DNA of 64,000 bases. Origin: Bacteroidota bacterium (GTDB lineage Bacteria; Bacteroidota; Bacteroidia; B-17B0; Aurantibacillaceae). The notes below the pieces were generated by a model. The model searched no databases and was not told the DNA's origin. It saw only the letters and a list, made by a program, of their open reading frames with translations. This document shows positions 45,421 to 52,956 of this stretch, piece by piece. Each line of letters begins with the position of its first letter. Positions within the stretch are counted from its first letter, which is position 1. The stretch is taken from positions 1 through 64,000 of the forward strand of contig JAHBTI010000011.1 in NCBI GenBank assembly GCA_019638705.1, written 5' to 3'. Made by a program: the position numbers and the translations under genes.

Positions 45421-46447
45421 AAGCTTTTGGCACAACAGATTTAATTTCCGAAAGTGTTTCGGTGGCTTGTTGTTTACTGCTTGCGCCAATAGATACAACG
45501 TATAAACCTTTGTGTTTGCCCGAAACAGAAGCGGGAATGTTTTGTGCAGAAAGTTTTTCGCTTAGGCGGTTGGCATTTTCTAAAATTGAGAAACAACCGA
45601 GTACAACTTCATAATTATGTTTAGAGTTTGAAGTTTTTAGTTTTGAGTTTTTAGTTTTTGAACTTTCAACTGCTTTCACCGAAATAGTTTTGTCTTCTAA
45701 ATCTAAAGCTGCAATACCGTTGGCATCGGCAATGTAGGCTTGTTTTTGAATTTCGTCTTTTTGAATTATAAGTTCGGGATACGTTAAAGGTGTGTATGTA
45801 GTTGTATTGTTGCTACTAAACAAACTTGCCTGCAATTTTCCACTGATTTTTTGGTTTGACACAATTAAAAACAACAAACTCAAAAAGAATAAGGTAACAA
45901 TACTTGGCGCAATTAGTTTTGAATAGTTGCGCTTTGTTTTTTGCTGAACGGGCATTGTTTGCACAGTAATAACACGGTCTTCAAACGCAGGTTCTTTTTT
46001 AGGTTCTTTGGCTTCCATCTGAATTTCCTGAATTGAAACTGCACCCAAACCAAAACTTTTCATTAAAAAATTAGCATCTTGCTGCGGTTCAAAGCAAATG
46101 TTGTTTTCAAAATCCAGATAAAAAAAACCGATGTTGTCTAAATTTAAACGGCGGCGCGTGTTTAAAATGCTTGTGCAAAATTCCGAAAACTCGTGTAAAT
46201 GATTTAAGGCTTCATTGGCATTGCAATTTAATTGCGTTTGCAACCATGTTGCCAAAATGCCGTCGTTTTGTTTTAGCTGCGCATTAAAACTTACGGTTTT
46301 TGAGGGTGGCAACAACAACGTTCCCGAAGCCGAAAAATGAGATGAGTTTGATTTGAGTACAAATCCGCCAAAGTTTGGCAGCACCAAATAATCGTTATAA
46401 AAGAGTTGCTCTTTTATGCCTTTAATTATGGTTTGTTGCACATTCAT
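45401..46447 (-). CDS. HU-CCDC81 and SPOR domain protein
   Basis: A 348-residue protein. The N-terminal part (NVQQTIIKGIKEQLFYNDYLVLPNFGGFVLK) resembles the CCDC81-like prokaryotic HU domain pair. A single transmembrane helix follows (SKLIAPSIVTLFFLSLLFLIVSN, about 175-197), then a linker and a C-terminal SPOR domain (YEVVLGCFSILENANRLSEKLSAQNIPASVSGKHKGLYVVSIGASSKQQATETLSEIK). SPOR domains bind denuded peptidoglycan, so a role at the division site is likely. The linker SKTKNSKLKTSNSK is encoded by repetitive filler-like DNA. An ATG 10 codons upstream is not preferred; MNVQQ is the usual start. Confidence 0.87.
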   Translation of the reverse strand: MNVQQTIIKGIKEQLFYNDYLVLPNFGGFVLKSNSSHFSASGTLLLPPSKTVSFNAQLKQNDGILATWLQTQLNCNANEALNHLHEFSEFCTSILNTRRRLNLDNIGFFYLDFENNICFEPQQDANFLMKSFGLGAVSIQEIQMEAKEPKKEPAFEDRVITVQTMPVQQKTKRNYSKLIAPSIVTLFFLSLLFLIVSNQKISGKLQASLFSSNNTTTYTPLTYPELIIQKDEIQKQAYIADANGIAALDLEDKTISVKAVESSKTKNSKLKTSNSKHNYEVVLGCFSILENANRLSEKLSAQNIPASVSGKHKGLYVVSIGASSKQQATETLSEIKSVVPKAWIKKAN

Positions 46448-46553
46448 TTTTCGGGGGCTGCAAATATAAAGTTCCAAACCAAATATAAGACTGAATTTTT
46501 CTTTGAGCCAAGTTTTTTATTAAAAAATATTTAACGTTTCATCTGAATTGTAT

Positions 46554-46561
46554 TACTTTTG
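46554..46561 (+). promoter_or_regulatory. TACTTTTG -7 box before the DUF1571 gene
   Basis: An exact TAnnTTTG match that ends 7 bases before the chosen ATG, so the transcript would be nearly leaderless. Confidence 0.5.
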
Positions 46562-46568
46562 CCGCCCT

Positions 46569-47423
46569 ATGATTTTGAGATATAGCAAGTTATTTCTAAC
46601 GCTCTGTTTTTTAATTTTTTATTCATTTATTTTTTCGCAAAGGACAGAACTTTCGTGCGAGGAAATTATGGACAAATGCCTTAAATCGGTAAAAGAAATA
46701 AAAACCTTAAAATATAACCTCAAAATTATTGAGCGCGGAAAAAAGGGATTAAACTATTATGAAAGCGCAGTAAAATTTAACCGCAATCCGCGTTTGATTT
46801 ATCTATACACCAAAGGTATTGAAGTGCTTTGGCGGCAAGGCGAAAACAAAGGAAACGCTTTGGTAAAAACAAACTTTTTTCCGTACTTCAATTTAAACCT
46901 TGACCCCATGGGAAATTTAATGCGTCAAGACCAGCATCATACTTTAAATGATATGGGGTACGATTACTTTGCTTCTATTATTCAGCATGTTAAAGATAAA
47001 GTAGGCGAGCGGTTTAACGATGTTTTTGACCTGGAAGGAAAGGAACAGATAAATGGCAGACCGTGTTATAAAATAAATATCCAATGCAAAGATTTTACTT
47101 ATGTGGATTACACGGTTCAAGACAATGAAAGCATTACATCAATAGCGCGTAAATTTTATGTGGCAGAATACATGATTGTAGAAAAAAATCCAAAATTTAA
47201 AGACTATTTTGATATTCTTAAAAAAGGGCAGGTCATTAAAATTCCGAACTGGTATGCAAAAACGGTAACAGTTTTTATTGACCGCGTTTATTTTGTACCT
47301 GTAAGTTTTAAAGTGATTGACGACAAAGGTTTGTTTGAAGAATACAATTATCATTCCCTGCAAGTAAACCCAACGTTTGACCCTGCGGAGTTTACACGAA
47401 CGTATAAGGATTACGGATTTTAG
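46569..47423 (+). CDS. DUF1571 protein with embedded LysM-like segment
   Basis: A 284-residue exported protein. A signal peptide (RYSKLFLTLCFLIFYSFIFSQ) is followed by a DUF1571-like fold (LSCEEIMDKCLKSVKEIKTLKYNLKIIERGKKG, then LNLDPMGNLMRQDQHHTLNDMGYDYF). Between residues about 180 and 230 is a LysM-like module: YTVQDNESITSIARKFYVAEYMIVEKNPKFKDYFDILKKGQVIKIP. The DUF1571 strand pattern resumes after it (TVFIDRVYFVPVSFKVIDDKGLFEEYNY). A LysM inside the domain suggests cell-wall localisation. The ATG at 46569 is preferred to one 21 bases upstream because it is preceded by the -7 box. Confidence 0.83.
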   Translation: MILRYSKLFLTLCFLIFYSFIFSQRTELSCEEIMDKCLKSVKEIKTLKYNLKIIERGKKGLNYYESAVKFNRNPRLIYLYTKGIEVLWRQGENKGNALVKTNFFPYFNLNLDPMGNLMRQDQHHTLNDMGYDYFASIIQHVKDKVGERFNDVFDLEGKEQINGRPCYKINIQCKDFTYVDYTVQDNESITSIARKFYVAEYMIVEKNPKFKDYFDILKKGQVIKIPNWYAKTVTVFIDRVYFVPVSFKVIDDKGLFEEYNYHSLQVNPTFDPAEFTRTYKDYGF

Positions 47424-47505
47424 TTAGTGTTGAGTGATTAGTTTTTAGTTTTTAGTTTGGAATATTAATCACTAAAAACTCAAAATTAAAAACTTGAAAA
47501 AAAAG

Positions 47506-47537
47506 TTTGTTTTGTACGTATAAAAATAATAAATTTG
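47506..47537 (+). promoter_or_regulatory. Strong Bacteroidota-type promoter of the DUF6364/PIN pair
   Basis: TTTG (47506-47509) and TAAATTTG (47530-47537) with 20 bases between, both exact consensus matches. The start codon is 26 bases downstream. Confidence 0.65.
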
Positions 47538-47563
47538 TCGTATTAAATTAAAAACGATTGGTT

Positions 47564-47821
47564 ATGGACGCAAAAGTTACATTGGCATTTAATAAAGCTG
47601 TCATTGAAAAAGCTAAAGAATATGCCGAAAGTCAAAACATGAGTTTATCAAGGCTCATTGAAACTCTTTTAGAAAAAGTTACTGCCAAGCAATATAAATC
47701 CTTAGAAGATTATCCTGTTTCCGACTGGGTAAATATGGTAGCCGAAGGGCAGGCTGAATATATTACCAAACCAAAAAGCCGCTCAAAACTTAAATCAGAA
47801 TATCACAGCCGTAAGAAATAG
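47564..47821 (+). CDS. DUF6364 family antitoxin
   Basis: An 85-residue protein. DAKVTLAFNKAVIEKAKEYAESQNMSLSRLIETLLEKV fits the ribbon-helix-helix pattern of DUF6364 antitoxins, and the C-terminal tail KPKSRSKLKSEYHSRKK is basic. It should bind the PIN toxin encoded downstream and repress its own promoter. A TTG six bases upstream is less likely than the ATG at 47564. Confidence 0.82.
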   Translation: MDAKVTLAFNKAVIEKAKEYAESQNMSLSRLIETLLEKVTAKQYKSLEDYPVSDWVNMVAEGQAEYITKPKSRSKLKSEYHSRKK

Positions 47822-47848
47822 TTGGCGGTTTGCAGTAAGCAGTTTTGT

Positions 47849-48268
47849 ATGAGAATTTTTTTAGATGCTAATGTTTTGATTTCGGTGCTGAACAGGGAAT
47901 ATCCCTTGTTTCCATACAGTTCGCGGGTGATGAGTTTGGTTGATTATCCCAATAAATTCAGAGTTTATACCTCGCCGTTGTGCTTGGCTATTGCATTTTA
48001 TTTTGCCGAAAAAAAATCGGGAGCAGAGCAGGCGCGAGAAAAAATTTATTTAATTGCGCGTAAATTAAGTTTCACAACCGTTGATGAAAACGTGGTTATG
48101 TCTGTAAGCCGCAACAAAAAAATTTTAGATGTTGAAGACGGAATGCAATATTATTCGGCGGTTGGGAGCGGCTGCGATTGTATTATTACCGAAGACAGCA
48201 AAGATTTTCACTTCTCGGAAATTGAAGTTTTAGGCAGCCGAAGTTTTTTAGAAAATCATGTTTTCTAA
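47849..48268 (+). CDS. PIN domain toxin
   Basis: A 139-residue PIN-fold nuclease. RIFLDANVLISVLNREYPLFPYSS gives the first conserved Asp, and the internal DVEDGMQYYSAVGSGCDCIITEDSKDF supplies further acidic residues (Glu-Asp, Asp) of the PIN site. It is a type II toxin of the VapC kind that cuts RNA. It starts 27 bases after the antitoxin stop; the ATG at 47849 is chosen over a TTG directly after the stop. Intact. Confidence 0.82.
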   Translation: MRIFLDANVLISVLNREYPLFPYSSRVMSLVDYPNKFRVYTSPLCLAIAFYFAEKKSGAEQAREKIYLIARKLSFTTVDENVVMSVSRNKKILDVEDGMQYYSAVGSGCDCIITEDSKDFHFSEIEVLGSRSFLENHVF

Positions 48269-48288
48269 TTCACTATCTTTAAAAAAGT

Positions 48289-48987
48289 TTGCAGAAACTA
48301 CTGTTTATAATCGTTTGTTCTGTTTTGTTTTCGTGCGGCAAAAAACAAAGTCAAATTCCCGAAACGGATATGGGTTTTAACTATTTCCCTACGCAAAGCG
48401 GCAAATTTGTTGTTTATGATATTGACAGCACCGTTTATGCCGAAATATCAAGAGATACAGTTACTTACAGGTTTCGTGTTAAAGAGAAAATTGCAGACAG
48501 TTTTACGGATAACGAGGGAAAAAATGCCATTCGTTTGGAACGTTATATAAAACGTTTTGATGAAAATAAACCGTATGACAGTATGACTTGGACAATGAAA
48601 GAGGTTTATGCCATTTACCCTTCCGAAAAAAACATTCAGGTGCAGGAAAATAATGTTCGTTTTGTGAAACTGATTTTCCCTGTGGCGTTAAACGCTTCGT
48701 GGAACGGCAATGCCGCCAACACGCTGCAAAAAGAAATGTATGTTTACGATTACATTAATATTAAAGAAGGTGTTTTTAGTAATGTATTGAAAGTAAGTCA
48801 AAAAGAATTCCGTACGTTAATTTCTTATGAAAGTAAATTTGAAAAATACGCCAAAGGCATTGGTTTAATTCAAAAGCAACATAGTTTTCTTTTGTCAAAC
48901 AACATTATTCCAAATGTTTCGGTTGAAAACAGAATAGAAAGTGGATATATTTACACACAAACATTAGTAAGTTATGGTTATGAATAA
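48289..48987 (+). CDS. Hypothetical lipoprotein
   Basis: A 232-residue protein with lipoprotein signal QKLLFIIVCSVLFSCGKK (lipid-modified Cys about residue 16). The mature part is beta-rich (GKFVVYDIDSTVYAEISRDTVTYRFRVKEKIADSF; SWNGNAANTLQKEMYVYDYINIKEGVFSNVLKVSQKE) and I do not recognise a named family. It starts with TTG and overlaps the protease gene at its 3' end, so the two are translationally coupled. A chaperone or inhibitor role for the protease is a guess based only on this. Confidence 0.8.
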   Translation: MQKLLFIIVCSVLFSCGKKQSQIPETDMGFNYFPTQSGKFVVYDIDSTVYAEISRDTVTYRFRVKEKIADSFTDNEGKNAIRLERYIKRFDENKPYDSMTWTMKEVYAIYPSEKNIQVQENNVRFVKLIFPVALNASWNGNAANTLQKEMYVYDYINIKEGVFSNVLKVSQKEFRTLISYESKFEKYAKGIGLIQKQHSFLLSNNIIPNVSVENRIESGYIYTQTLVSYGYE

Positions 48988-50632
48988 AAAAATAGTTGCA
49001 ACACTTTTAAGTGTTTGCTTTTTTGCTTCGGCAATTTCGCTTAGTGCGCAAAAAAAGTATTGGGTAAATTTTACCGACAAAAACGGAACGCCGTATTCGG
49101 TAAATATGCCTTGGGATTTTGTTTCTCAAGCCTGCATTTACCGCCACATAAAATACAACATTCCGTTTCATGTTTCCGATTTGCCTGTTAATCCGTCTTA
49201 TGTGGCGCAAGTAGCGGCAATCCCAAGCGTGCAGGTAGTATATGCTTCAAAATGGTTAAACGGCGTGGTGGTTTCTGTACCTGATGTGTCTGTTTTAACA
49301 AACATAAATGCCTTAAACTGTGTGGCAAGCACGTCGGTAGTTAATCGCTATAAGGCTGTTGTTCCTGAAACAAATGCAAATACAGGATTTTTACAGCGTC
49401 CGGCAGAAACAACAACAGCCTCAGGCTATCAATACGGAGGTTCTTATGCGCAAAACCACCAGTTAGGTGTAGATTGCCTGCATGAACAAGGTAGCCGTGG
49501 TTTGGGTATTACCATTGCAGTATTGGATAACGGTTTTTTAAACGTTGATAAAGTTGATGTGTTTGATACTTTGCGCGCTTACGGAAACATTAAAGGAACA
49601 TACAATGTTGTGCATGGCGGAACAGATGTTTACAACAGCGGCTCACACGGCACAATGGTTTTGTCTTGTTTAGCGGCATGCAAACCGGGTGTGGCTATCG
49701 GCTCTGCACCAATGGCAAATTATTGGTTATTACAAACTGAGGACAATGCAAGTGAACATATTATTGAAGAATACAATTGGATTCGCGGTGCAGAGTTTGC
49801 AGACAGTGTTGGCGCAATGATTTTAACAACATCGTTGGGTTATATAGATTTTGACAACCCTGCCGCTAATCACAGTTTCTCAACCTTAGACGGAAAAACT
49901 GCCCCCATGAGTATTGCCGCTACTATGGCAGCCCGCAAGGGAATATTTGTGGCAACTGCGGCGGGTAACGAGGGAAATAATTTAGCTTGGGGCAGGCGCA
50001 TTGCTGTAGCTGCCGATGCCGACAGTATTTGCAGCGTTGGTGCGGTGGATAGCCTTGGCGCGTATGCCTCATTTAGCGGGCGCGGAAAAACTTACGATGG
50101 AAGAATAAAACCCGATTTGGTTGCCGTTGGCTGGAATGCTTGGATATGTAATGAAGCAGGAAATTGTTTTTGGGGAAATGGAACATCGTTTGCCACGCCA
50201 ATTTTAGCAGGTGCAGTAGCTTGTTTTATGAGCGCACACCCATTTGAACCCGAGTACAATAACATAAAAATTTTAGATACCTTAAAATCTCTTGCCACCA
50301 AAGCCAATAATCCCGATACGCTTGTGGGTTGGGGTATTACCAATGTATGTGCTATTCCTGTTGGAATAAATAAACATTCGCGTAATCAAATTGAGTTTTC
50401 AGTTTATCCAAATCCTGTTAATTCATTGGTTTATGTAAATGTAAATTCGACACACTATAAGGTTAATGCAGTTCAGTTATTAAATGTGTTAGGCGAAATT
50501 ATTGAAACTAAAACACCAAAAATATCCGACACAAAAATTGAACTTAACACTTCCGGATTATCCGCAGGCATTTATTTTATTAAAGTAAATACTTCGGCGG
50601 GTGTGGCTACGAAGAAAATCATCAAGCAGTAA
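48980..50632 (+). CDS. S8 (subtilisin-like) serine protease with T9SS type A domain
   Basis: About 550 residues: signal peptide (NKKIVATLLSVCFFASAISLSAQ), a prodomain-like region (about 25-150), and the S8 catalytic domain with Asp183 (TIAVLDNGFLNV), His223 (NSGSHGTMVLSCLA), the oxyanion Asn (TAAGNEGNN, residue 330) and Ser403 (GNGTSFATPILAGA). All catalytic residues are present. The last 80 residues form a type A sorting domain: FSVYPNPVNSLVYVNVNST, QLLNVLGEIIETK, LSAGIYFIKVNTSAGVATKKIIK. It is exported to the cell surface or medium. It overlaps the preceding lipoprotein gene by a few bases. The start at 48980 is preferred to an ATG two codons upstream. Confidence 0.93.
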   Translation: MNKKIVATLLSVCFFASAISLSAQKKYWVNFTDKNGTPYSVNMPWDFVSQACIYRHIKYNIPFHVSDLPVNPSYVAQVAAIPSVQVVYASKWLNGVVVSVPDVSVLTNINALNCVASTSVVNRYKAVVPETNANTGFLQRPAETTTASGYQYGGSYAQNHQLGVDCLHEQGSRGLGITIAVLDNGFLNVDKVDVFDTLRAYGNIKGTYNVVHGGTDVYNSGSHGTMVLSCLAACKPGVAIGSAPMANYWLLQTEDNASEHIIEEYNWIRGAEFADSVGAMILTTSLGYIDFDNPAANHSFSTLDGKTAPMSIAATMAARKGIFVATAAGNEGNNLAWGRRIAVAADADSICSVGAVDSLGAYASFSGRGKTYDGRIKPDLVAVGWNAWICNEAGNCFWGNGTSFATPILAGAVACFMSAHPFEPEYNNIKILDTLKSLATKANNPDTLVGWGITNVCAIPVGINKHSRNQIEFSVYPNPVNSLVYVNVNSTHYKVNAVQLLNVLGEIIETKTPKISDTKIELNTSGLSAGIYFIKVNTSAGVATKKIIKQ

Positions 50633-50639
50633 AAAATGT

Positions 50640-51896
50640 ATGAATAAACCTCTGTCGGGTTCTTCGCTTAACAAAATCATCATCGTTGCGGCTCTTGGTT
50701 ACTTTGTTGATATATACGATTTGGTTCTTTTCAGCGTTGAGCGCAAAGACAGTTTAACGGATATTCTCGGCAGCCAAGCTACTGTTGAAAACCTGAAAAA
50801 CATAGGCATTATGTTGCTTAATTGGCAAATGGGCGGTATGCTCGTTGGCGGTTTGTTTTGGGGAATGTTGGGCGATAAAAAAGGGCGTTTGTCTGTTTTG
50901 TTCGGTTCTATTTTAATGTATTCTTTAGCCAACATTTGCAACGGCTTTGTTCATAGTGTGGAATGGTATGCTGTTTGGCGGTTTGTGTCGGGTTTTGGTT
51001 TGGCTGGCGAACTGGGCGCAGGTATTACCTTGGTAAGCGAAACCATGAGCAAAGAAAAACGCGGTATCGGGACTATGATTGTGGCAAGTGTTGGCGTGTT
51101 TGGTGCGGTGGTGGCAGGTTTTATGGGCGATGTGATTACAAACTGGCGTTACAGTTTTTTTATTGGCGGTGGCATGGGCTTAGTTTTGCTGGTGTTGCGC
51201 GTAGGAATTTTTGAATCGGGAATGTTTGAAAACGTGAAGCAACAAAACGTGCGGCGCGGAAATTTTTTAGATTTGTTTAAGAACAAACACACGGCTTTTC
51301 AATATTTAAGTGTGATAATGATTGCCGTCCCCGTGTGGTATGTCATGGGCATACTCATCACATTTGCACCCGAAATTTTTGTGTCTATGGACATTACACA
51401 TTTTAAACCCGATGCAGGGAAATCAATTATGTACGCTTATCTCGGTATTACGCTTGGCGACATTGCCAGCGGTACAATCAGCCAATGGTTTAAAAGCCGC
51501 AAAAAAGCATTGGCGTTGTTTATGACAATGACTTTTCTTTCGGTGTTTCTTTATTTTAAATACGCCGTTATTTCCGAAACGTATTATTACGTTATTATTA
51601 CACTTATTGGTTTTGCAACGGGCTATTGGGCAGTGTTTATTAGCACAGCCGCTGAATTATTTGGTACAAACATTCGCGCTACGGCAACCACCACCGCACC
51701 AAACTTTGTGCGTGGCGCGGTAATTCCTTTAAGTTTGCTGTTCCGTTTGTTTGAAACAATTTTTGTGAAAGAGCAGGGTAGTCCAGATTCAAGAACGGCT
51801 GCCATTGCAGTAGGAATTGTAGTTGCAATTTTGGCTTTAATGGCTTGGCTTAATTTAAAAGAAACGTTTCATAAAGATTTGAATTATGTTGAATAA
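50640..51896 (+). CDS. MFS transporter (metabolite:H+ symporter type)
   Basis: A 418-residue transporter with about 12 hydrophobic segments. IIIVAALGYFVDIYDLVLFSVERKDSL opens TM1, GMLVGGLFWGMLGDKKGRLSVLFGSILMYSLANI carries the MFS loop motif GxLxDKKGR between TM2 and TM3, and RFVSGFGLAGELGAGITLVSETM is typical of the SHS/ProP-like metabolite symporter group. The substrate is unknown. It starts 7 bases after the protease stop and its end overlaps the next gene by 11 bases, suggesting one operon. An upstream GTG inside the protease gene is rejected. Confidence 0.92.
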   Translation: MNKPLSGSSLNKIIIVAALGYFVDIYDLVLFSVERKDSLTDILGSQATVENLKNIGIMLLNWQMGGMLVGGLFWGMLGDKKGRLSVLFGSILMYSLANICNGFVHSVEWYAVWRFVSGFGLAGELGAGITLVSETMSKEKRGIGTMIVASVGVFGAVVAGFMGDVITNWRYSFFIGGGMGLVLLVLRVGIFESGMFENVKQQNVRRGNFLDLFKNKHTAFQYLSVIMIAVPVWYVMGILITFAPEIFVSMDITHFKPDAGKSIMYAYLGITLGDIASGTISQWFKSRKKALALFMTMTFLSVFLYFKYAVISETYYYVIITLIGFATGYWAVFISTAAELFGTNIRATATTTAPNFVRGAVIPLSLLFRLFETIFVKEQGSPDSRTAAIAVGIVVAILALMAWLNLKETFHKDLNYVE

Positions 51897-52251
51897 ACCA
51901 ACCGTCATCATCGGCGCATCGCCAAACCAAGAGCGATACAGCTATCAAGCCACCGTGAAACTAAAAAATTACGGACACACCGTTTATCCTGTTGGTATGC
52001 GTGCCGGAAACATTGAAGGCGAAACCATTATTACCGACAAACCGCCATTAAAAAATATTGATACCGTTACACTTTACGTCGGTGCACAAAATCAACCCGC
52101 GTGGTATGATTACATTTTTAGTTTGCAACCAAAGCGTTTAATATTTAATCCCGGTGCGGAAAACAAAGAATTGTTTGATTTAGCTTCTTCAAAAGGCATT
52201 GATTGTGTGGAAGCCTGTACATTGGTAATGTTGAGCATTGGGAATTATTGA
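51886..52251 (+). CDS. CoA-binding domain protein
   Basis: A 121-residue CoA_binding_2 (YccU-like) protein: TVIIGASPNQERYSYQATVKLKNYGHTVYPVGMRAGNIEGE, with the Rossmann GAS motif; then VTLYVGAQNQPAWYDYIFSLQPKRLIFNPGAENKELFDLASSKGIDCVEACTLVML. Cofactor binding is inferred from the family; the role is unknown. Its start overlaps the MFS gene. The end of the reading frame lies close to a relic of a DUF1016 gene on the opposite strand. Confidence 0.92.
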   Translation: MLNKPTVIIGASPNQERYSYQATVKLKNYGHTVYPVGMRAGNIEGETIITDKPPLKNIDTVTLYVGAQNQPAWYDYIFSLQPKRLIFNPGAENKELFDLASSKGIDCVEACTLVMLSIGNY

Positions 52252-52274
52252 AGATATAAAATATTGGTTTGTTG

Positions 52275-52296
52275 TTGGCTGTGCAGTTTGCAAATA
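52275..52296. repeat. Direct repeat copy 1 (GGCTGTGCAGTTTGCAAAT)
   Basis: 19 bases that recur at 52918-52936 with one mismatch. Each copy lies just downstream of the 3' end of a DUF1016 coding stretch (minus strand). Confidence 0.6.
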
Positions 52297-52347
52297 GCGA
52301 AAGTCTATTGAAAATACTTGTTCAACTTTTCTGAAATTGTTTTCTCT

Positions 52348-52595
52348 TTCGTAGGTTTTATTTTCAATTTGATGAATTAAAACATTTTTTGTCCACCCGA
52401 ATTTTTTGGTGGAAAGTATGTAAAACCTGCGTTCTTGGCTGTCTTTGCACATGTTTAAAATGAGCGTGTGTTTCGTCCAACTGATTTCTCCAACCAATGG
52501 CTGGAGATTTTCGTCTGTGTGATATTCGTCATAAAATTGAGCCATTAACCAAAGGTTAGTTGTAGAAAAACCGCCAACGCCGAAAACTCTTGTTG
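52348..52595 (-). pseudogene. Relic of a DUF1016 N-terminal domain
   Basis: The minus-strand frame reads RVFGVGGFSTTNLWLMAQFYDEY, QPLVGEISWTKHTLILN, FYILSTKKFGWTKNVLIHQIENKTYE, which follows the DUF1016 (YhcG-type) N-terminal domain. It includes the GFSxxNLxxMxQFY motif. The start of the gene, the rest of the domain and the whole C-terminal nuclease are missing: beyond KTYE the frame continues in unrelated sequence to a stop near 52189, on top of the CoA-binding gene. The 700-base interval 52252-52956 otherwise has no intact gene. It has a palindrome GGCAGCTGCC near 52787 and a minus-strand frame ending DKMVLKNLPDTEK that may be another fragment. Confidence 0.7.
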
Positions 52596-52916
52596 CCCTA
52601 AAAGTAATAGAAAGAGAAATTACACCTCTTTCAAAAATTGTTTCAACATCACTTTTTTATCTGTGTTTTAACAAACGCAAACTTTTGCTCTCAATTTTGT
52701 GAGTTGAAATTTATCAGTGTCTATAAACGATTTAATGAGCTCGGTTTTTTGATGAAAATGGGGTTGCGCAACAGCTACCCTTGTTGGCAGCTGCCATGTG
52801 TTGTAACCATTTTTTTTTGTCTTTAAATTTTATTTTTCTGTGTCGGGAAGATTTTTTAAAACCATTTTGTCTGCATTGGCAGAAGCAAGCTCTTTTGCAA
52901 ACTTTGGTTTGAGTGT

Positions 52917-52938
52917 CGGCTGTGCGGTTTGCAAATGT
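52917..52938. repeat. Direct repeat copy 2 (GGCTGTGCGGTTTGCAAAT)
   Basis: The partner of 52275-52296, 20 bases after the stop of the intact DUF1016 gene. It suggests the relic and the intact gene once shared the same 3' flank. Confidence 0.6.
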
Positions 52939-52956
52939 GCCACCAAAAGCGTTGGC

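Noticed and set aside
52638..52826. Plus-strand 62-codon frame in the gap after the CoA-binding gene
   Set aside because: It has no family, signal or codon pattern and runs through a palindrome.
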